Origin: Cercozoa sp. M6MM
Taxonomy: Eukaryota; Endomyxa: Ascetosporea
Strand: one strand, 5' to 3'
Length of the DNA: 23,363 nucleotides
Assembly: GCA_040357565.1 (NCBI GenBank)
Contig: JBDODJ010000171.1
Shown here: positions 20,513 through 23,363 of the stretch, in pieces
Layout: the number at the start of each line of letters is the position of its first letter
How positions within the stretch are numbered: position 1 is the stretch's first letter
Translations under genes and position numbers: made by a program
The notes under the pieces: generated by a model
What the model saw: the letters and a program-made list of their open reading frames with translations, nothing else
The model's database searches: none
Told to the model about the DNA's origin: nothing

Positions 20513-20696
20513 GCAAAGCTGCAATACTACGACTCTCTGTGCTGTGCTCAGCTGTACGTAAATAGTCTCAGACGTGCCTCCCGTTTTTCTCCGCGACCTC
20601 GCGGATTCGTGGTTTCGAAAAACAAAACTGAAATTTCTAAACCTTTTGCAGATATTTGAGGAGAAGCCTGGCCAAAAGTGTCACAGTACAGAACAG
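20513..20696. promoter_or_regulatory. Divergent promoter region
   Basis: Only 184 bp separate the start of the large basic protein (minus) from the proposed start of the EF-hand-like gene (plus). No named element is evident. A TTTTGCAG at about 20644-20651 could be the acceptor of a 5' UTR intron of the plus-strand gene. Confidence 0.5.
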
Positions 20697-21781
20697 ATGT
20701 CACTCCCTGCTATAGTGGAGCATCGAGAGGAGGAAGACATGCCAGCGCAAAGCGACGGTGAGCTAGGCGTTGCTGCAAGCGAAAACTCAACTGGGTTTGA
20801 GTCGGCTGAGTGCGTACAGTCACCTCGACTTCGCGCCAGTTCCTCCGAACAAGTGGAAACAGTTGCGTCACCTCGACCGGGACTGCTTGAGCGATTCTCC
20901 TTGTGGTTCCATTCGTTCTTATCCAGCATCGATCGTGATGAGAACCCGCATCATTCAAGTGAATTGGAAGGCGACGACACGAGCGACGAATACGAGGTTC
21001 TTTTGGATAAGGAGAAAATCGAAATAATGTGAGTTTAGCTTTTCTGAGGTCTGTCGGACACTCGCAGGAGTTGAACAGCTTAAACTTACTGTGTTGCAGC
21101 ACATCGTCGTTCAAGTTCTTCGCCGAAGAGCAAGACCCGACAAGTACACTCGATGCAGACAGGTTAGCCCAGCGCCTCCTTCAGACCCAAGACATCAACG
21201 ATCTCAACGACGTACAAAAGCAAGACATGGAGGCACGAGTTTCTGCGGCATGGTACATTCAGTTTAGTTCCTGCTAGGTATGATCCACCCACCCCCGTGT
21301 TGGTCACATCTGCAGCTACGACGCCCTGTGTGAATATTCGGAGATGGGCTCTCTTTCAAGGTCAGACTTCATGCAGATGTTCGCGAACGATGTGAAGGTT
21401 CGTTTGTCTCGATTGCTTACCACTGCGACGCGACAGAAATCCGTTTGCGTAGGCCCCGACTGCGCAGTGGCTGAGATCAGCGTTCGAATGGCTGCTGTAA
21501 CAGACCCAAGTTTAAGTGTAATTTACTGCTTTATGCTCTCAAATGATGGTGTGTCGTGCCGGCCCTTTGCCGTGTCCAACAGCGAAATAGAGAGCAACAC
21601 CGACGGAAATCACGGCATTCCCGTTTCTGGCCTAAAGCGTACACTGCTTGCCTGCGGGATGAGTGAAGACCTGCTCCTGCAAGAACTGGAGGAGATTCGA
21701 CCTCAAGAATGCACGTCCCGCGAGTGGCTTCTCTCTGGACGTCTAGAGTTTGCGCAGTTCATACAGCTCATGACGCGATAA
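20697..21781 (+). CDS. Protein with degenerate EF-hand-like helices, function unknown
   Basis: Three exons (20697-21028, 21100-21252, 21316-21781) are in phase and give 316 residues. The first 100 residues are acidic and Ser-rich, with one aromatic helix (LLERFSLWFHSFLSS). From about 110 the pattern resembles paired EF-hand helices: FKFFAEEQ, DADRLAQRLLQ, GSLSRSDFMQMF, and near the end LKRTLLACGMSEDLLLQELEE followed by GRLEFAQFIQLM, like the last hand of calmodulin relatives. No canonical DxDxDG calcium loop is visible, so calcium binding is doubtful. The ATG at 20697 (MSLPAIVEH) is the first good start; the frame is open upstream. An optional short intron after DVK (GTTCGT) cannot be excluded. 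Confidence 0.75.
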
Positions 21782-22174
21782 TTCGGATACTAACACAGCT
21801 TTGCGTTGACGCCTGCCGTGCTTCGAGATTGCGTGCGCAGTTTGGATTCCTACGCTGGGTATCCTCGACGAACCTAATTATTTGCCCTTGGGAGCTGGTA
21901 TGTTTAGGTAGTTACTGACCCCCGGGAAGGTTTTCACTTTTTTGACGATAGGGATTCTACTGCGATTGGCGTCGAAAGGAACCTATTTAGGTTCTTTTTG
22001 TGGCATCACCACAAAGTCACAGCAACAACTAACGTAACATTGTCGCTAAGTAACATAACCGAACACATCATCATGGTAAATGATGCACCGCCGCGCTACT
22101 GCGGTACTTCTGGAGACGAATTGAACCGAACCAACAAGGCGGAGCCGATCGCGCGCGCGCGCGAAGCGAGGTGC
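21782..22174. other. Convergent intergenic region
   Basis: This 393-bp stretch lies between the stops of the EF-hand-like gene (plus) and VPS35 (minus) and should hold both 3' UTRs. A short GC alternation lies at about 22150-22163. A plus-strand open frame begins in its right half and runs on across VPS35 exons; it has no motif and I regard it as antisense noise. Confidence 0.6.
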
Positions 22175-23162
22175 CTAAGCGAACGTGGCAGGGTCGAAAT
22201 CGACGACCTTGATTTCACTCCAACCCTACACATACACAAGACAGTGGGAGATAAAGAAAGAGAATTCAACACTTTGTGTTTGTGGTCTCACCTCCTTGCT
22301 CTGCTGCGTCGCCATGAAGCGCAGGCTACACAAAGCCAAGGTACACTCAAGGAAGGGCAGGAGGGGCAGGTGAGGGCAGGAGAGGGTACGTGTTGGCAAA
22401 GTGCTTGGCCGCCTTGGCCGGCAGACCGGAACCGGACTCGACTTGCTCGCGCATCTGCTCGAGGATGAGTTCGGCGAGATTGTTGACATGCGTCGCCGTC
22501 ACCGTCGACACCTCGAGCTGCGCAACACAGACGCACACAGACACACATTGAGTACAGCCATACAGAGCACAACAAGGGTGGACGAGGAGGCAAGAGGAAC
22601 CTGGAAGAAGCGCAGGTAGGCATCGAGAATGGCCACGAAGATCTCGGTCTTCTGCGCGGCCTGCATGATGTTATCGGCGATCTTGAGCGCCTGCATACAG
22701 AAACAAAGTGCCCCTTGTTATTAAACCAACTTAAGTCCAGGAGACACACCTTCTGCAGACAACTGCGCACCTTGTCGGCATCCTTCTACTCGGGTAGACA
22801 AGGGAGATCAGCATGACAAGGCCACGGCCTGGGTCAGGGTGAGCAGAGATATCAGGCACCTTGATGTTGCCCCAGAAGAGCGGCGTGCAGGACAGAACCA
22901 TGCGCGACTGCAGCGGCTTCTTCAGCAGCTTGGCCGCGTGCTGCGTCACCTTGCCGGCCAACTACAGGGGGAGGAATAGGGCGCGCGCGCGCGAGGGGAT
23001 AACAGCAGAAGCCGGGTACAGTATCGTAGTTGTCGGCCTCGAGGTTCTTGAGCGCACCGACGGCGCCAACGAGGACCTGCAGCGCCGCCACCTGGTCCGC
23101 CGTCGACGTGAGTTCCTCCTCGAACAGCAGCAGTGCCTGCACAGTGCCCCATACTCGTACTG

Positions 23163-23195
<33 letters not shown>

Positions 23196-23363
23196 TTCAT
23201 CAACACACACACACACCCCAGGACAAGCAGCACCTGCGAGAAGAACTCGAACGTGATCGCGTCGTAGTCGGCACTACGGGAGAGAAGTAAGCAGTAGAGG
23301 AGAACAGGGGAGGTAGGTAGATAGAGAGAGAATACGCATCGGCCACGAGAGCAGCGTGAGCGA
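22175..23363 (-). CDS. VPS35: VPS35, retromer core subunit (C-terminal part)
   Basis: C-terminal part of the retromer scaffold VPS35, which sorts cargo from endosomes to the Golgi or plasma membrane. Nine exons are visible: 23336-23363 (cut by the edge), 23234-23273, 23020-23136, 22860-22961, 22750-22785, 22601-22690, 22390-22517, 22292-22325, 22175-22225; all phases agree. Family marks in order are ITFEFFSQ, ALLLFEEELTSTADQVAAL, AAKLLKKPLQSRMVLSC followed by LFW, CLQKALKIADNIM, FVAILDAYLRFF, and AAKHFANTLRF near the end. These are the helices of the alpha-solenoid end that binds VPS29. LLKKPxQxRMV is closer to plant and protist VPS35 than to human. The protein ends in KVVDFDPATFA. Confidence 0.95.
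22982..22993. repeat. Short (GC)n tract in a VPS35 intron
   Basis: Six GC units within the intron between the VPS35 exons at 23020-23136 and 22860-22961. Confidence 0.8.
23163..23217. repeat. (CCCATA)n plus (CA)n compound repeat in a VPS35 intron
   Basis: About six copies of CCCATA followed by a CA tract, inside the intron between the VPS35 exons at 23234-23273 and 23020-23136. The TGGGTA-type unit resembles the SERINC minisatellite core. Confidence 0.9.

Noticed and set aside
22080-22470. A 150-codon plus-strand open frame across the VPS35 end
   Set aside because: It runs antisense across three secure VPS35 exons and has no recognisable motif.
1-23363. Virus-like elements, LTR elements or transposons
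   Set aside because: I found no reverse transcriptase, integrase, transposase or capsid-like frame and no long terminal repeats. The repeats here are all simple or short tandem repeats.

Overview
The window is nuclear DNA of a microbial eukaryote. Genes lie close together, most are broken by many short spliceosomal introns (about 45-350 bp), and every gene I can name is a conserved eukaryotic housekeeping or signalling gene (SERINC, pirin, CCT4, a STE20/OSR1-like kinase, VPS35). I cannot name the species. Gene density, intron size and the plant/protist-like kinase tail and VPS35 tail fit a protist (stramenopile or rhizarian would be reasonable guesses) better than an animal, plant or yeast. 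I see no virus-like element, LTR element, DNA transposon, rRNA, tRNA or CRISPR array. All exon models are my own conceptual splicing. For most genes the exon lengths sum to a multiple of three and the joined protein matches the family along its length.

Left part (1-10.8 kb). SERINC lies on the minus strand and its last exon is off the left edge. It diverges from a plus-strand gene for an acidic coiled-coil protein of unknown function (2871-4845). That gene converges on a complete 12-exon pirin gene (minus). Next comes a complete 17-exon CCT4 chaperonin gene (minus), which diverges from a plus-strand RING-H2/polyglutamine gene.

Middle (10.8-15.6 kb). The RING gene ends at 12309 and may overlap, antisense, a small putative minus-strand gene. 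Then follow a short-chain dehydrogenase of the C-factor type (minus) and another putative small minus-strand gene. Upstream of the latter sits a cluster of five TTCYAGAA sites that look like heat-shock elements.

Right part (15.6-23.4 kb). A 540-residue OSR1/SPAK-type kinase (minus) carries RFEV docking-type motifs in its own tail. A large basic/serine-rich protein of unknown function (minus) diverges from a plus-strand gene with EF-hand-like helices. The C-terminal nine exons of VPS35 (minus) run off the right edge.

The three confident plus-strand genes each start 180-350 bp from a minus-strand gene start, so divergent promoters organise the locus. The minus-strand genes between 12.2 and 20.5 kb sit nearly head to tail. 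Nearly all microsatellites and minisatellites lie inside introns. The most unusual feature is splicing: many 5' splice sites read GTAC, often GTACC, while the textbook GTAAGT is almost absent.
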